A DNA stretch of 64,000 nucleotides, taken from the NCBI RefSeq assembly GCF_018141105.1, contig NZ_CP054839.1:1922001-1986000 (forward strand). Reading direction: 5' to 3'. The position numbers and the translations under genes were made by a program. Below, piece after piece: positions 7,458-16,864 of this stretch. Position 1 is the first letter of the stretch, and each line of letters begins with the position of its first letter. The notes below the pieces were generated by a model. It did not search any database. It worked only from the letters and a program-made list of their open reading frames with translations, and was not told where the DNA came from. The stretch is from Saccharopolyspora erythraea. Its GTDB lineage: Bacteria; Actinomycetota; Actinomycetes; Mycobacteriales; Pseudonocardiaceae.

Positions 7458-8672
7458 ATGGTACGGCGGCAACTCCCGCGCTGGTCCGAGCTCCGACCGC
7501 TGCTGCGGGTCGAACCACCGCAGCTCAACCCGACCCGGCGGCGCCTGGCCCGCGCGCACACGATCGGCGACCTGCGCGCCATCGCGCGCCGCCGCACGCC
7601 GCGCGCGGTCTTCGACTACACCGACGGCGCCGCCGAGGGCGAGACCAGCCTGCGCCGCGCCCGGCAGGCGTTCCTCGACGTCGAGTTCCGCCCGTCGGTG
7701 CTGCGGGACGTGTCCGGCGTGGACACCACGACCTCGGTGCTTGGCAAGCCGTCGGCGATGCCGTTCTCGCTGGCGCCGACGGGTTTCACCAGGATGATGA
7801 ACCACGAGGGCGAGAGCGCCGTGGTACGCGTCGCGCAGCGGACGGGCATCCCGTACGGGCTGTCCACCATGGGCACGACGTCCATCGAGGACACCGCGAC
7901 CGCCGGTCCCGCCGCGCGCAAGTGGTTCCAGCTCTACATCTGGCGCGACCGCGCGGCCAGCCGCGACCTCGTGCAACGCGCGCAGGACGCCGGTTACGAG
8001 GCGCTGATCCTGACGGTGGACACCCCGGTCGGCGGCGCCCGACTGCGCGACATGCGCAACGGGCTGACCATCCCGCCCGCGCTGTCGCTGAAGACGATCG
8101 CCGACGGCGCCATGCACCCGGCGTGGTGGTTCAACCTGCTGACCACCGAGCCGCTGTCGTTCGCCTCGTTCAGCCGGTGGGAGGGCACCGCCGCCGAGCT
8201 GATCAACAAGATGTTCGACCCCTCGCTGAACTTCAGCGACGTGGAGTGGTTGCGCGAGGCGTGGGACGGGCCGCTGATCATCAAGGGGCTGCAGAACGTC
8301 TCCGACGCCCGCCGGGTGGTCGAGCTCGGGGCGGACGCGGTCATCCTGTCCAACCACGGCGGGCGCCAGCTCGACCGCGCGCCGACGATGCTGGAGCTGC
8401 TGCCGGAGGTGCGGGAGGCCATCGGCGACCGCGCGGAGATCATGCTCGACACCGGCATCCTCAGCGGCGCCGACATCGTCGCCGCGCTCGCGCTGGGCGC
8501 CGACTCCTGCCTGGTCGGCCGCGCGTACCTGTACGGGCTGATGGCCGGCGGCGAGCTGGGCGTGCAGCGCGCGGTCGACATCCTGCGCACCGAGGTCGTG
8601 CGCACGATGCAGCTGCTCGGGGTGTCCAGGGTGGACGACCTCAACGGCTCCTACGCCGTCCTGCGCAGGTAA
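7458..8672 (+). CDS. FMN-dependent alpha-hydroxy-acid dehydrogenase (L-lactate dehydrogenase family)
   Basis: This 404-residue TIM-barrel flavoprotein of the LldD/glycolate-oxidase family oxidises L-2-hydroxy acids. FDYTDGAAEGE at the N-terminus, LILTVDTPVGG, the catalytic motif ILSNHGGRQLDRAPT (active His and Arg) and LVGRAYLYGL (FMN phosphate site) are all present. GAAAGGAA precedes the ATG at 7458. An upstream ATG at 7404 has no comparable site. It stands alone between terminators. The electron acceptor and substrate (lactate, mandelate, or a peptide-derived acid) cannot be told from sequence. Confidence 0.88.
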   Translation: MVRRQLPRWSELRPLLRVEPPQLNPTRRRLARAHTIGDLRAIARRRTPRAVFDYTDGAAEGETSLRRARQAFLDVEFRPSVLRDVSGVDTTTSVLGKPSAMPFSLAPTGFTRMMNHEGESAVVRVAQRTGIPYGLSTMGTTSIEDTATAGPAARKWFQLYIWRDRAASRDLVQRAQDAGYEALILTVDTPVGGARLRDMRNGLTIPPALSLKTIADGAMHPAWWFNLLTTEPLSFASFSRWEGTAAELINKMFDPSLNFSDVEWLREAWDGPLIIKGLQNVSDARRVVELGADAVILSNHGGRQLDRAPTMLELLPEVREAIGDRAEIMLDTGILSGADIVAALALGADSCLVGRAYLYGLMAGGELGVQRAVDILRTEVVRTMQLLGVSRVDDLNGSYAVLRR

Positions 8673-8684
8673 GCCGGGAAGCGA

Positions 8685-8725
8685 CAGGTCCCGTCCGCCC
8701 GCGACGAACGGGCGAACGGGACCTG
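8685..8725. terminator. Bidirectional terminator between convergent genes
   Basis: CAGGTCCCGT-CC-GCCCG pairs with CGGGC-GA-ACGGGACCTG around a short loop, an interrupted 15-bp stem in the gap between the dehydrogenase (plus) and the sialidase (minus). Confidence 0.65.
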
Positions 8726-8767
8726 GGCGAACGGGACCGCCACTCAAGACGAGTTCAACGACAGCGC

Positions 8768-10057
8768 CTAACGGCCGGGCCTGGTGTCCATCTGCTGCGG
8801 GGCCTGCGCGGCCTGGCCGCCGTCGATGGGGCCGACGCCGAACCACGCCTCGCACGGTCCGCCGATGTACTTCTCGAAATCGGTCGTCACGTGGATGACC
8901 GACTCGCCGTCCTCGGTCGGCACCACCGTCGGGCTGAAGTTGCGGCACGTGCTGCCGTGGTTGTACTTGATGTTCACCGGCGCCGGGATCTCGCGCCAGG
9001 GCTTGCCCGGGTTCGCAGGGTCGTCGGTGGCCAGCAGCGTGCGGCCGTTGCCCGGCGCGAGTCCACCGCGGTCCAGCGCGAGCAGCTGGTAGGCCAGCAG
9101 CAGCCTGCCGTTGCGGCCGGGCCCGGGGGCCCACGCGATGGTCGGCGTCCCGAGCGGCTGGGCGCCGGTGTCGGAGGTGATCTCGGTGCCGAGGTCGTAC
9201 GGGTCGCCCCAGTCCCAGCCGTCCTCGGACTTGCGCATGTAAACCGTGCAGATGTGGTCGGGGTCGTAATTGCAGACCTCGTAGACCATCACGTAGGTGC
9301 CGTCGGGAAGCTGCCGGACTCCGGCCATTCCCGGGCGCACGGTGAACTCGTCGTTCTTGATCGTCTCCTTCACGTCCGTCCAGTTCACACCGTCACGAGA
9401 ACGCACCTGCACCATCTTCTGGTCGTGCTTCGGGTCGCCGTCGTCGGAATAGAAAGCGACCAGGTCCCCGTTCTCCGAGACGGTGAACTCCGGTTCCCAC
9501 ACACCCGGGCCGCGCGGCGCGTCGACCATGGTCGACAGGAAGCGCCAGGTGCGCCCCTGGTCGTCGCTGCGCCAGAGCCGGATGCTGGCCTCCCGCACGT
9601 CGGCGTCGGCACCGATGCCCGCCGTGCCCGCCCACAGCAGGGTGCCCGCGGGCATGTCGCCGACCCGCTGAGGCAGCTCGTAGAGCGTCGAGCAGCACAT
9701 GCCCTTCTCGTTCTCGCCCTCCGGGTCGCGGATCTCCCCGGCCTGCTGGAACGAGCGGCCGTCGTCGTCGCTCTGGTAGATCACCGCGCGCCCGGCGCGG
9801 TCGACGTAGGTGGTCATGCTGGCCAGCACGCGCCCCTTGGCCGGACCGTGCTCCAGCCGCACCAGCCGCGGGTAGCTGCTGCCGCCGTGGCGCAGCATCT
9901 CGCCCTTCTCCACGTCCGCGGGCCCCGCTCCCGGCGGCGGGCTCGACGCCGGGTCGGCGGCCGGTGGCTCGACGCCCGAGGCGATCTGCTGGAACCCCGT
10001 GACCATGAGCAGTGACAGCGCGATCGCCGAACCTGCGCGGACTTTCCTGCCGGACAT
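8768..10057 (-). CDS. Secreted sialidase/neuraminidase-like BNR-repeat protein
   Basis: This 429-residue protein has a signal peptide (about residues 1-30: RKVRAGSAIALSLLMVTGF) and repeated Asp-box motifs (SDDDGRSF, SDDQGRTW, SRDGVNW), the hallmark of six-bladed sialidase propellers. It is probably an extracellular exo-sialidase or related glycosidase. The catalytic Tyr/Glu and arginine triad cannot be confirmed by eye. The ATG at 10057 is chosen, with GAAGGG upstream, over an in-frame start at 10087. The AT-rich upstream DNA (10070-10290), which contains TATATCG, stands out in this genome and probably carries the promoter. Confidence 0.8.
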   Translation of the reverse strand: MSGRKVRAGSAIALSLLMVTGFQQIASGVEPPAADPASSPPPGAGPADVEKGEMLRHGGSSYPRLVRLEHGPAKGRVLASMTTYVDRAGRAVIYQSDDDGRSFQQAGEIRDPEGENEKGMCCSTLYELPQRVGDMPAGTLLWAGTAGIGADADVREASIRLWRSDDQGRTWRFLSTMVDAPRGPGVWEPEFTVSENGDLVAFYSDDGDPKHDQKMVQVRSRDGVNWTDVKETIKNDEFTVRPGMAGVRQLPDGTYVMVYEVCNYDPDHICTVYMRKSEDGWDWGDPYDLGTEITSDTGAQPLGTPTIAWAPGPGRNGRLLLAYQLLALDRGGLAPGNGRTLLATDDPANPGKPWREIPAPVNIKYNHGSTCRNFSPTVVPTEDGESVIHVTTDFEKYIGGPCEAWFGVGPIDGGQAAQAPQQMDTRPGR

Positions 10058-10293
10058 CTGCGAACCCTTCGCCAATTGTTTCGTCACCGGCCGTGTCGAA
10101 CAACGTCATCTGATCAGCGGTGGCGGCGAATATATCGCACGAAATGGGTGGTGCAGCCCACGCGCGGTATTCATTCAGGGCAATCCGAACTAGACCGTTC
10201 GGACCAGCATCAACCGATTCAACACAATAGTCGCGACCATTGCCGGAAAATCGCGGGAACAAACGGTTAAACGGGGAATCGGTGTAAATGCGA

Positions 10294-10323
10294 AACGGCT
10301 CCCGCCGATCAGCGGGAGCCGTT
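10294..10323 (-). terminator. Terminator hairpin downstream of ftsK
   Basis: AACGGCTCCCGC and GCGGGAGCCGTT form a perfect 12-bp stem with a 6-base loop. It lies about 100 bases past the ftsK stop in a 365-base gap (10058-10422). The rest of the gap is the AT-rich sialidase promoter region with no gene. Confidence 0.75.
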
Positions 10324-10422
10324 GTCACGTGGCCTCAGAGCCTGCTTTTCGATCTTCGAAGGGGCGCGGCCGATGTTCCGCTGCCCGCGCCGTCACGCAA
10401 GGTGAGTTCAAAGGCGGGTCCT

Positions 10423-12975
10423 TCAGACCTCCTCGTCCGGCGGCGGGCCGCCGCGGATCGAGTACAGCGCGTTCTCCAGCTCGTCCGGCTTGACCAGCAC
10501 CTCGCGCGCCTTCGAACCCTCCGACGGGCCGACCACGCCGCGCGACTCCAGCAGGTCCATCAGCCTGCCCGCCTTGGCGAAGCCCACCCGCAGCTTGCGC
10601 TGCAGCATCGAGGTGGAGCCGAACTGGCTGGTCACGACGAGCTCGGCGGCCTGCAGCAGGACGTCGAGGTCGTCTCCGATGTCGGAGTCGACCTCCTTCT
10701 TCTCCCCCGCCTTGGCCGCGGTGACGCCGTCGGTGTACTCCGGCTCCGCCTGCTCCTTGGTGTAGGCGACGACGCGGTGGATCTCCTCGTCGCTGACGAA
10801 CGAGCCCTGCACCCGCACCGGCCGGGACGCGCCCATCGGCAGGTACAGCGCGTCACCCATGCCGATCAGCTTCTCGGCACCCGGCTGGTCGAGGATGACC
10901 CGCGAGTCGGTCAGCGACGACGTGGCGAAGGCCAGCCGCGACGGCACGTTGGTCTTGATCAGGCCGGTGACCACGTCCACCGAAGGACGCTGGGTCGCCA
11001 GCACGAGGTGGATGCCCGCGGCCCGGGCCTTCTGGGTGATCCGCACGATCGCGTCCTCGACGTCGCGCGGCGCGGTCATCATCAGGTCGGCCAGCTCGTC
11101 GACGATGGCCAGGATGTAGGGGTAGGGCCGGTAATCGCGCTCGCTGCCGAGGGGTGCGGTGATCTCGCCGGAACGGACCTTCTTGTTGAAGTCGTCGATG
11201 TGGCGGACCCGGTTGGCCTGCATGTCCTGGTAGCGCTGCTCCATCTCGTCCACCAGCCAGCCCAGCGCGGCCGCGGCCTTCTTCGGCTGGGTGATGATGG
11301 GCGTGATCAGGTGCGGGATGCCCTCGTACGGGGTGAGCTCCACCATCTTCGGGTCGATCAGGATCATCCTGACCTCCGAGGGCGTGGCCCGCGCCAGCAG
11401 CGACACCAGCATGGAGTTGACGAAGCTCGACTTGCCCGAACCGGTGGAGCCCGCGCACAGCAGGTGCGGCATCTTCGCCAGGTTCGCGGTGACCATGTCG
11501 CCCTCGATGTCCTTGCCAAGGCCCATCACCAGCGGGTGGGTGTCGGCGACCGCCTTCTGCGAGCGCAGCACGTCGCCGAGCCGGACCATCTCGCGGTCGC
11601 TGTTGGGGACCTCGATGCCCACCGCGGACTTGCCGGGGATGGGCGCGAGCAGCCGGACGTTGTCGGTCGCGGCGGCGTAGGCGATGTTCTTGGTCAGCGC
11701 GGTGATCTTCTCGACCTTGACGCCGGGCCCGAGCTCGACCTCGTAGCGGGTCACCGTCGGCCCGCGGGTGAAGCCGGTGACCTGGGCGTCGATGTTGAAC
11801 TGCTCGAGGACGGCGGTGATCGCCTCGATCATCGAGTCGTTGGCCTTGCTGCGGGCCTTCGGCGGTTCGCCGTCGTGCAGCATGTCCAGCGACGGCGGCT
11901 GGTAGTCGCCCTCGACGGTGCGGGTGACCTTCGGCCGCTCGGCCTTCTCAGCCTTCTCGGGCTTGGCGGCCTCGGCGGCGGGCTGGTTGGCCGGGACGTC
12001 GGCGGGCTTGGGCTTCTTGGCGGTCTTGGCGTCGGCCTCGACGTCGTCGATGGAGAGCTGGGAGTCCCCGGACATCGACGCCTGGCGGCGCCGCGACGGC
12101 CTCCGCAGCTTGACCTCGGTCTTCTCGGAGTCCTCGGTCGTGGCGCCCTTCGCCCGGGCGTCGGCGGCCGCGTCGTCCTCGTGCTGCCCGAGCCCGCGCA
12201 GGCGGCTCGGGATCTCGCGCACCGGCGTGCCGGTGAGCAGCAGGAAACCGAACAGGAACACGATCACCAGCACGGCCATCGCGACCGGGCCGGTGAGCCC
12301 ATGGGCGAGCGGGCCGCCCGCGACGAAGCCGATCGCGCCACCGGCCTGCGGCCACTGCTGGACCGCCTGCGGCGCACCGGCGGCGATGTGCAGGCCGCCA
12401 AGCGCGGACAGCACCAGCAACAGCGCCCCGATGACCACACGCGGGCGCGCATCCGGGTTGTTCTCCGTGCGCATCAGCAGCACCGAGACGATCAGCAGCA
12501 CCACGGGCAGCGCGAGCGCGGCCGAGCCGATGACCGAGCGCAGGATCCAGTCGAACCACTGGCCCACGGGGCCGCCTGCGTGCCACCACACGCCCGCCGC
12601 GGCCACGACGGCGATGGCGAGGAAGAACAGCGCCAGCCCGTCCCTGCGGTGCGCGGGGTCGAGGTCCTTGGTGCGGCCGATGGCGCGGACCACGCCCCCG
12701 ACTCCCTTGGCGACACCCCGGCCGACGCCGGCGCCACCGGAGCCGCCGGAACGCTTCGCCGGTGCGCGGCGGGGGGCGTGCGTGGAACCCGGGCGCGGCT
12801 TGGCGCTGCCCCCGCTACCGCCCTTCGAGGACCCGCCACCGCGTGAACCCTTGCCGGAGCCGCTGCTCCGGGTGGCTGCCGAACCCCTCGCGGAGCTCTT
12901 GCCGGAGCTCTTCGCGGTGCCGCTGGCAGCGCCGTTGCGGGAGCTGCGCCCCCCGCTCGTCGTCCGGCTCGCCAT
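10423..12975 (-). CDS. ftsK: DNA translocase FtsK/SpoIIIE
   Basis: This 850-residue septal DNA pump moves chromosome termini during division or sporulation septation. A Ser/Gly/Arg-rich N-terminus is followed by four membrane helices (about residues 80-220), a charged linker, and the motor domain. Walker A is GSTGSGKSSF near residue 508 and Walker B is ILAIVDELADLMM. A C-terminal winged-helix gamma domain (LQRKLRVGFAKAGRLMDLL) reads KOPS-type sequences. The length matches actinobacterial FtsK. The ATG at 12975 is chosen because the Ser-rich start is conserved; 13020 is in frame but has no ribosome site. The position next to the argA/pgsA/clgR group matches mycobacteria. Confidence 0.95.
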   Translation of the reverse strand: MASRTTSGGRSSRNGAASGTAKSSGKSSARGSAATRSSGSGKGSRGGGSSKGGSGGSAKPRPGSTHAPRRAPAKRSGGSGGAGVGRGVAKGVGGVVRAIGRTKDLDPAHRRDGLALFFLAIAVVAAAGVWWHAGGPVGQWFDWILRSVIGSAALALPVVLLIVSVLLMRTENNPDARPRVVIGALLLVLSALGGLHIAAGAPQAVQQWPQAGGAIGFVAGGPLAHGLTGPVAMAVLVIVFLFGFLLLTGTPVREIPSRLRGLGQHEDDAAADARAKGATTEDSEKTEVKLRRPSRRRQASMSGDSQLSIDDVEADAKTAKKPKPADVPANQPAAEAAKPEKAEKAERPKVTRTVEGDYQPPSLDMLHDGEPPKARSKANDSMIEAITAVLEQFNIDAQVTGFTRGPTVTRYEVELGPGVKVEKITALTKNIAYAAATDNVRLLAPIPGKSAVGIEVPNSDREMVRLGDVLRSQKAVADTHPLVMGLGKDIEGDMVTANLAKMPHLLCAGSTGSGKSSFVNSMLVSLLARATPSEVRMILIDPKMVELTPYEGIPHLITPIITQPKKAAAALGWLVDEMEQRYQDMQANRVRHIDDFNKKVRSGEITAPLGSERDYRPYPYILAIVDELADLMMTAPRDVEDAIVRITQKARAAGIHLVLATQRPSVDVVTGLIKTNVPSRLAFATSSLTDSRVILDQPGAEKLIGMGDALYLPMGASRPVRVQGSFVSDEEIHRVVAYTKEQAEPEYTDGVTAAKAGEKKEVDSDIGDDLDVLLQAAELVVTSQFGSTSMLQRKLRVGFAKAGRLMDLLESRGVVGPSEGSKAREVLVKPDELENALYSIRGGPPPDEEV

Positions 12976-13096
12976 GCCCCACACGGTATCTTTACCCGCC
13001 TCCCCAGTCACACCAGCCACTGGTGAGTGACGGCGCGGTGGATTTTTCGAGTGATCCGCTCATGCGCGGGCCTGGTTCGTGGGATCCTCGACCATC

Positions 13097-13933
13097 ATGG
13101 TTGCCTTGCCGTCGACACCGCACGAGCCGACACGCCGAAGCGATCGAGACAAGCTGTACCGAGCCGCTCCGCGGTTGTGGCGTGCGCTGATGCGGATCGA
13201 CCGCGCGGTCGTCGCGCTCACCGGGCGGCTGGAGGTCACCGGCGACGTGCCGGACCCGCTGCGCGGCAGGCCGCTGCTGATGGCGGCCAACCACATCGGC
13301 AACCTCGACCCGGTGGTGCTGATCGCCGCGTGCAGGCAGCGCCGCATCGCACCGCGGTTCCTGGCAACTGGCGGCCTCTTCGACACCCCGGTCCTGGGCT
13401 GGATGCTGCGCCGCAGCCGCCACGTGCGGGCCGACCGGGGCAAGGCGACGGCGGGTGAGGCGCTGGCCAAGGTTGTCGCGGCCCTGGGTGAGGACCCGCG
13501 GCCGGTGCTGATGTACCCGGAGGGGCGGATCAGCCTGGAGCCGGGTCTCTGGCCGGAGCTCGGCAAGACCGGCGTGGCCCGGATGGCGCTGGCGTCGCAG
13601 GCACCGGTGGTGCCGGTCAGCCAGTGGGGTGCGCACGAGGCCATGTGCTACGGCATGCTCCGCGTCGAGAGCGCCCGCGACGTGTGGATCCTGTTCTCGT
13701 CGTGGCTGCGCGCCATCCGCAGGCGCCCGACGCTGAAGGTGCACTTCGGCGCTCCGGTCGACCTCAGCGACCTCTCCGCCGAGCGCCCCGGCGACGCCGT
13801 CCGCGCCCGCGACCGCATCATGCGCGCCATCACCGACGGGCTGGTCCCGCTGCGTGCCGCCGAACCGGACGTCCCCGACCACGACGACCCGACCCGCCCG
13901 GTCAGCGACAAGCGGAGCCCCTGGCACCCGTAG
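13097..13933 (+). CDS. 1-acyl-sn-glycerol-3-phosphate acyltransferase family protein (PlsC-like)
   Basis: This 278-residue membrane-associated acyltransferase has the HX4D motif as NHIGNLD (about residue 72) and the second block YPEGRISLEPG, which binds the glycerophosphate. It also has the downstream PVVPVSQWG segment. It should acylate lysophosphatidic acid or a related acceptor in phospholipid synthesis. The ATG at 13097 starts a short basic leader. An in-frame start at 13079 is possible. It diverges from ftsK, leaving about 120 bases for two promoters. Confidence 0.87.
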   Translation: MVALPSTPHEPTRRSDRDKLYRAAPRLWRALMRIDRAVVALTGRLEVTGDVPDPLRGRPLLMAANHIGNLDPVVLIAACRQRRIAPRFLATGGLFDTPVLGWMLRRSRHVRADRGKATAGEALAKVVAALGEDPRPVLMYPEGRISLEPGLWPELGKTGVARMALASQAPVVPVSQWGAHEAMCYGMLRVESARDVWILFSSWLRAIRRRPTLKVHFGAPVDLSDLSAERPGDAVRARDRIMRAITDGLVPLRAAEPDVPDHDDPTRPVSDKRSPWHP

Positions 13934-14571
13934 CGGTCGCCGGCCGCCGCGAGGTGGGCGAGGATCCCGCGATCGCCGTGCCCAACTCCGGACACACGTT
14001 GAACGCGATCTGCTCCCACCACGCGACTTCAGGGCGTGGCCGCGGCGGACCTGGCAGCACCCAGTCCGCCGCGCCGGGATGGAACCGCCCGGCACGGTGA
14101 CCGATCCGGCCGGGAAGCGCGTCCGCATTTCGCGGACCGCTGCCACAGTCTGGAGCGCAGCGGTATCCGGCGGCACGCGAGTTGCCGCCACACCAGGCCC
14201 TTCCCACGTCGCCTGCCCGGGTGCTCGCCGAGCCGGATGCGCTGCACCCGTTCGCCCGATCCAGTGCAACCGTTCCAAGTGGCGCCGGAGCCCCGGGCGT
14301 GCTGCGCGCAAACGGTGCGAAGTGGACGGGAGCAGGCGTAACCGGAGGTCCGTGCACGTCGCGCGGATTCCCGGACATGGCGGCACATTCTCTGACATAG
14401 ATCACTTTCCGGAGTTGTCCACATCGGAAGAGTGAGTGCATTCCCCCCTCCGGGCGAGAGCACTTTGCGCCAACTTCGCCTTTTGACTGGCGCGGAACGC
14501 GAGCGCGAGTCAACACTGATCGCCGGTTCAGGCGAGGAGAACTCGCGGATCGCCGACAGACAGGGATCGCC
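13934..14571. other. 638-base gap without a convincing gene
   Basis: Open frames exist on both strands but none has a recognisable domain, a ribosome site and a matching codon pattern together. The right end (about 14385-14571) is less GC-rich and has TTGACT at 14484, a plausible -35 for the hydrolase at 14572. A weak inverted pair TTGACT...AGTCAA (14484 and about 14508) overlaps it. Confidence 0.5.
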
Positions 14572-16152
14572 GTGAAGAGAATCGCTAGCGCCGCGATGGC
14601 GGCCGGCTTGCTGGCCGGCGGGCTCGCGCTGGCCCCCGTGGCGGGGGCCGCGAAGCCGCCGGAGTTCCAGCCCGCTCCGATCCAGTGGGGACCGTGCCAG
14701 GACGAGAGCCTGCAGAAAGCCGGCGCCGAGTGCGGCATGCTGGACGTGCCGATGGACTACGCCGACCCGGCCGGCGAGAAGATCTCGCTCGCGGTGTCCC
14801 GGGTGAAGCACACCGTTCCCGACGCGCAGTACCAGGGCCCGATCCTGGTCAACCCCGGCGGTCCCGGCGGCTCCGGGCTGCGGCTCGCCGCGCTGGGCCC
14901 GTCGGTTCCCAAGGACGTCGGCAGGTCCTACGACTGGATCGGCTTCGATCCGCGCGGTGTCGGCTCCAGCGTGCCCGCGCTGTCGTGCGACCCGAACCAC
15001 TTCTCCTACAACCGGCCCGACTACGTCCCGGTGACCCCTGAACTGGAGAAGGAGTGGCTGGCCAAGTCCGAGGGCTACGCGCGGGCCTGCGGCGCCCACG
15101 GCAAGCTGCTCGAACACGTCAAGACCACCGACTCCGTGCAGGACATGGAGAGCATCCGCAAGGCGCTGGGCGCCGAGCAGATCAACTACTACGGCTTCTC
15201 CTACGGCACCTACCTCGGCCAGGTCTACGGCACGATGTTCCCGGAGCGGCTGCGCCGGGTGGTGATGGACGGCGTGGTCAACGCCAACGACGTCTGGTAC
15301 CAGGCCAACCTCAACCAGGACGTGGCCTTCGACCGCAACATCAACATCTTCTTCGACTGGATCGCCCGCCACGACGCGGTCTACCACCTCGGCACCACCG
15401 GCGCCGACGTGTCGAAGCTGTTCTACGACCAGCGCGCGAAGCTCGACCGCGACCCGGCGGGCGGCATCATCGGCTCCGACGAGTGGACCGACCTGTTCCT
15501 GCAGGCCGGCTACGGCCAGGGCGGGTGGGACGCCCGCGCCAAGGCGTTCGCCGGCTGGGTCCACGACGGCGCGTGGGAACCGCTCAAGCAGCTCTACGAC
15601 AAGGCCAACCCGCCCGGCGAGGACAACGGTTTCGCCGTCTACAACGCGGTGCAGTGCACCGACGTGCAGTGGCCGGAGCAGTGGAAGCGGTGGGAGGAGG
15701 ACAACTGGGCCACCCACGCCAAGGCGCCGTACCAGACCTGGGCGAACGCCTGGTTCAACGCCCCGTGCCTGTTCTGGCCCGCCAAGGCGGGCAAGCCGGT
15801 CGACGTCGACGGCGGCAAGGTCGCCAGCGCGCTGCTCATCAGCGAGGAACTCGACGCCGCGACTCCGTTCCCGGGCGCGCTGGAGGCTCGCAGGCGGCTG
15901 CCGAACTCCAGCCTGATCAGCCTGCCCGGTGGCACGACGCACTCCGGGTCGCTGGGCGGCAACGCCTGCCTGGACGGCCAGATCGCCGACTACCTCGCCA
16001 CCGGAAAGCTGCCGGAGCGCAAGGACGGTGAGGGCCCCGACACCACCTGCCGGCCGCTGCCGCAGCCGGAGCCCGCGGCCGTGGGCGCGGTGAGCGTCCG
16101 CCCGCAGCAGCCGGCGATCCTGCAGGAAGCGCTGCAGGCCAACCAGCACTGA
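14572..16152 (+). CDS. Secreted alpha/beta-hydrolase, tripeptidyl aminopeptidase family
   Basis: This 526-residue exported serine hydrolase has a signal peptide at residues 1-26 (ending PVAGA). NPGGPGGSG forms the oxyanion region, the nucleophile elbow is GFSYGTY (Ser in GxSxG), and a C-terminal TAP-like domain includes TTHSGSLGG with the catalytic His. It resembles the SlpD/SlpE and Tap proteases of Streptomyces, which remove N-terminal tripeptides from secreted proteins. AGGGA precedes the GTG start. A strong terminator follows, so it is monocistronic. Confidence 0.88.
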   Translation: MKRIASAAMAAGLLAGGLALAPVAGAAKPPEFQPAPIQWGPCQDESLQKAGAECGMLDVPMDYADPAGEKISLAVSRVKHTVPDAQYQGPILVNPGGPGGSGLRLAALGPSVPKDVGRSYDWIGFDPRGVGSSVPALSCDPNHFSYNRPDYVPVTPELEKEWLAKSEGYARACGAHGKLLEHVKTTDSVQDMESIRKALGAEQINYYGFSYGTYLGQVYGTMFPERLRRVVMDGVVNANDVWYQANLNQDVAFDRNINIFFDWIARHDAVYHLGTTGADVSKLFYDQRAKLDRDPAGGIIGSDEWTDLFLQAGYGQGGWDARAKAFAGWVHDGAWEPLKQLYDKANPPGEDNGFAVYNAVQCTDVQWPEQWKRWEEDNWATHAKAPYQTWANAWFNAPCLFWPAKAGKPVDVDGGKVASALLISEELDAATPFPGALEARRRLPNSSLISLPGGTTHSGSLGGNACLDGQIADYLATGKLPERKDGEGPDTTCRPLPQPEPAAVGAVSVRPQQPAILQEALQANQH

Positions 16153-16173
16153 GCGCGGCGCCAGGGCCGTACG

Positions 16174-16212
16174 CCGCAACGCCCTCCGGGTCTCGCCCGG
16201 AGGGCGTTGCGG
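16174..16212 (+). terminator. Terminator after the secreted hydrolase
   Basis: CCGCAACGCCCTCCGGG and CCCGGAGGGCGTTGCGG form a perfect 17-bp stem with a 5-base loop, beginning about 20 bases after the stop codon. There is no T tract, as is usual in actinomycetes. Confidence 0.85.
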
Positions 16213-16283
16213 CTGCTGCCTCGTGTAGAACAGCGGTGTGCCCATCCGGAGCGGATGCGGGCCGACTGCGGGGAGGACCAGGG

Positions 16284-16706
16284 ATGCGACAGGGGGAACG
16301 AGCGGACCGCGGCGGCGGATTCGGCGGCTCCGCGCTCGTGCTCGGCATCGCCGGGCTCGTCCTGCCGTTCGTGCTGTCCGGCTGCGCGGTGCTGGGAAGT
16401 CCGGCCGAGGGCATGCCCGCGCAGGACCGCCACGTCCTCTACGAGGTGTTCGGCGACGGTGACGTGGTCGACGTGACCTACACCAGCGACGGAGGTACGG
16501 GCACCGAGCAGCTGCAGAACGTGCCGCTGCCGTTCCGCAAGGAGATCTCCCTGGAGGAGGCGGCTTTCCAGGTCTTCACGCTCTCCGCGCAGAACGCCGA
16601 CGAGGGCCGGATCACCTGCCGGATCACCGTCGACGGCGAGGTGCTGGACGAGAGCAGCTCCGTCGGCGCCTGGGAACTGGCGCTGTGCAACGACTCCGCG
16701 CCGTGA
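16284..16706 (+). CDS. MmpS-like lipoprotein/membrane accessory protein
   Basis: This 140-residue protein has a hydrophobic N-terminus ending in a lipobox-like LSGC (Cys about residue 33). It is followed by a beta-rich domain with YEVFGDGDVVDVTYTSDGG, LPFRKE and a final Cys. The pattern YEVxG...VTYTxDG...LPxxK is that of MmpS transport accessory proteins, which normally partner MmpL exporters. No mmpL gene is near. GGGGAGGA precedes the ATG at 16284. Family membership is likely; the partner is unknown. Confidence 0.65.
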   Translation: MRQGERADRGGGFGGSALVLGIAGLVLPFVLSGCAVLGSPAEGMPAQDRHVLYEVFGDGDVVDVTYTSDGGTGTEQLQNVPLPFRKEISLEEAAFQVFTLSAQNADEGRITCRITVDGEVLDESSSVGAWELALCNDSAP

Positions 16707-16864
16707 CTCTCTGACCGCCGCTGACCATTCGCACCGCCCCTACCGCTGACCATCCCCTTCGCGCGGTCTCGGCCTCCTCTGCGCACAGTGGATCGCCATC
16801 GCAAAGAAGATGATCTTGCAGGAACCGGGGAACCCACCGCGAGTCGGAACCGGCAGTCACTCGA

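Noticed and set aside
7433-10015. Very long plus-strand frame of 860 codons
   Set aside because: It lies in another frame of the hydroxy-acid dehydrogenase and then antisense to the sialidase. The composition is Arg/Ala/Gly-rich nonsense with no domain; it results from high GC at third positions.
10288-12846. 852-codon plus-strand frame opposite ftsK
   Set aside because: It is the antisense shadow of a clear FtsK gene, with His/Arg/Val-rich composition and no ribosome site. The same applies to 36733-39354 opposite pnp and 18836-20764 opposite rnj.
13934-14571. Open frames in the gap before the secreted hydrolase
   Set aside because: Neither strand gives a protein with a recognisable motif, ribosome site and normal composition together.
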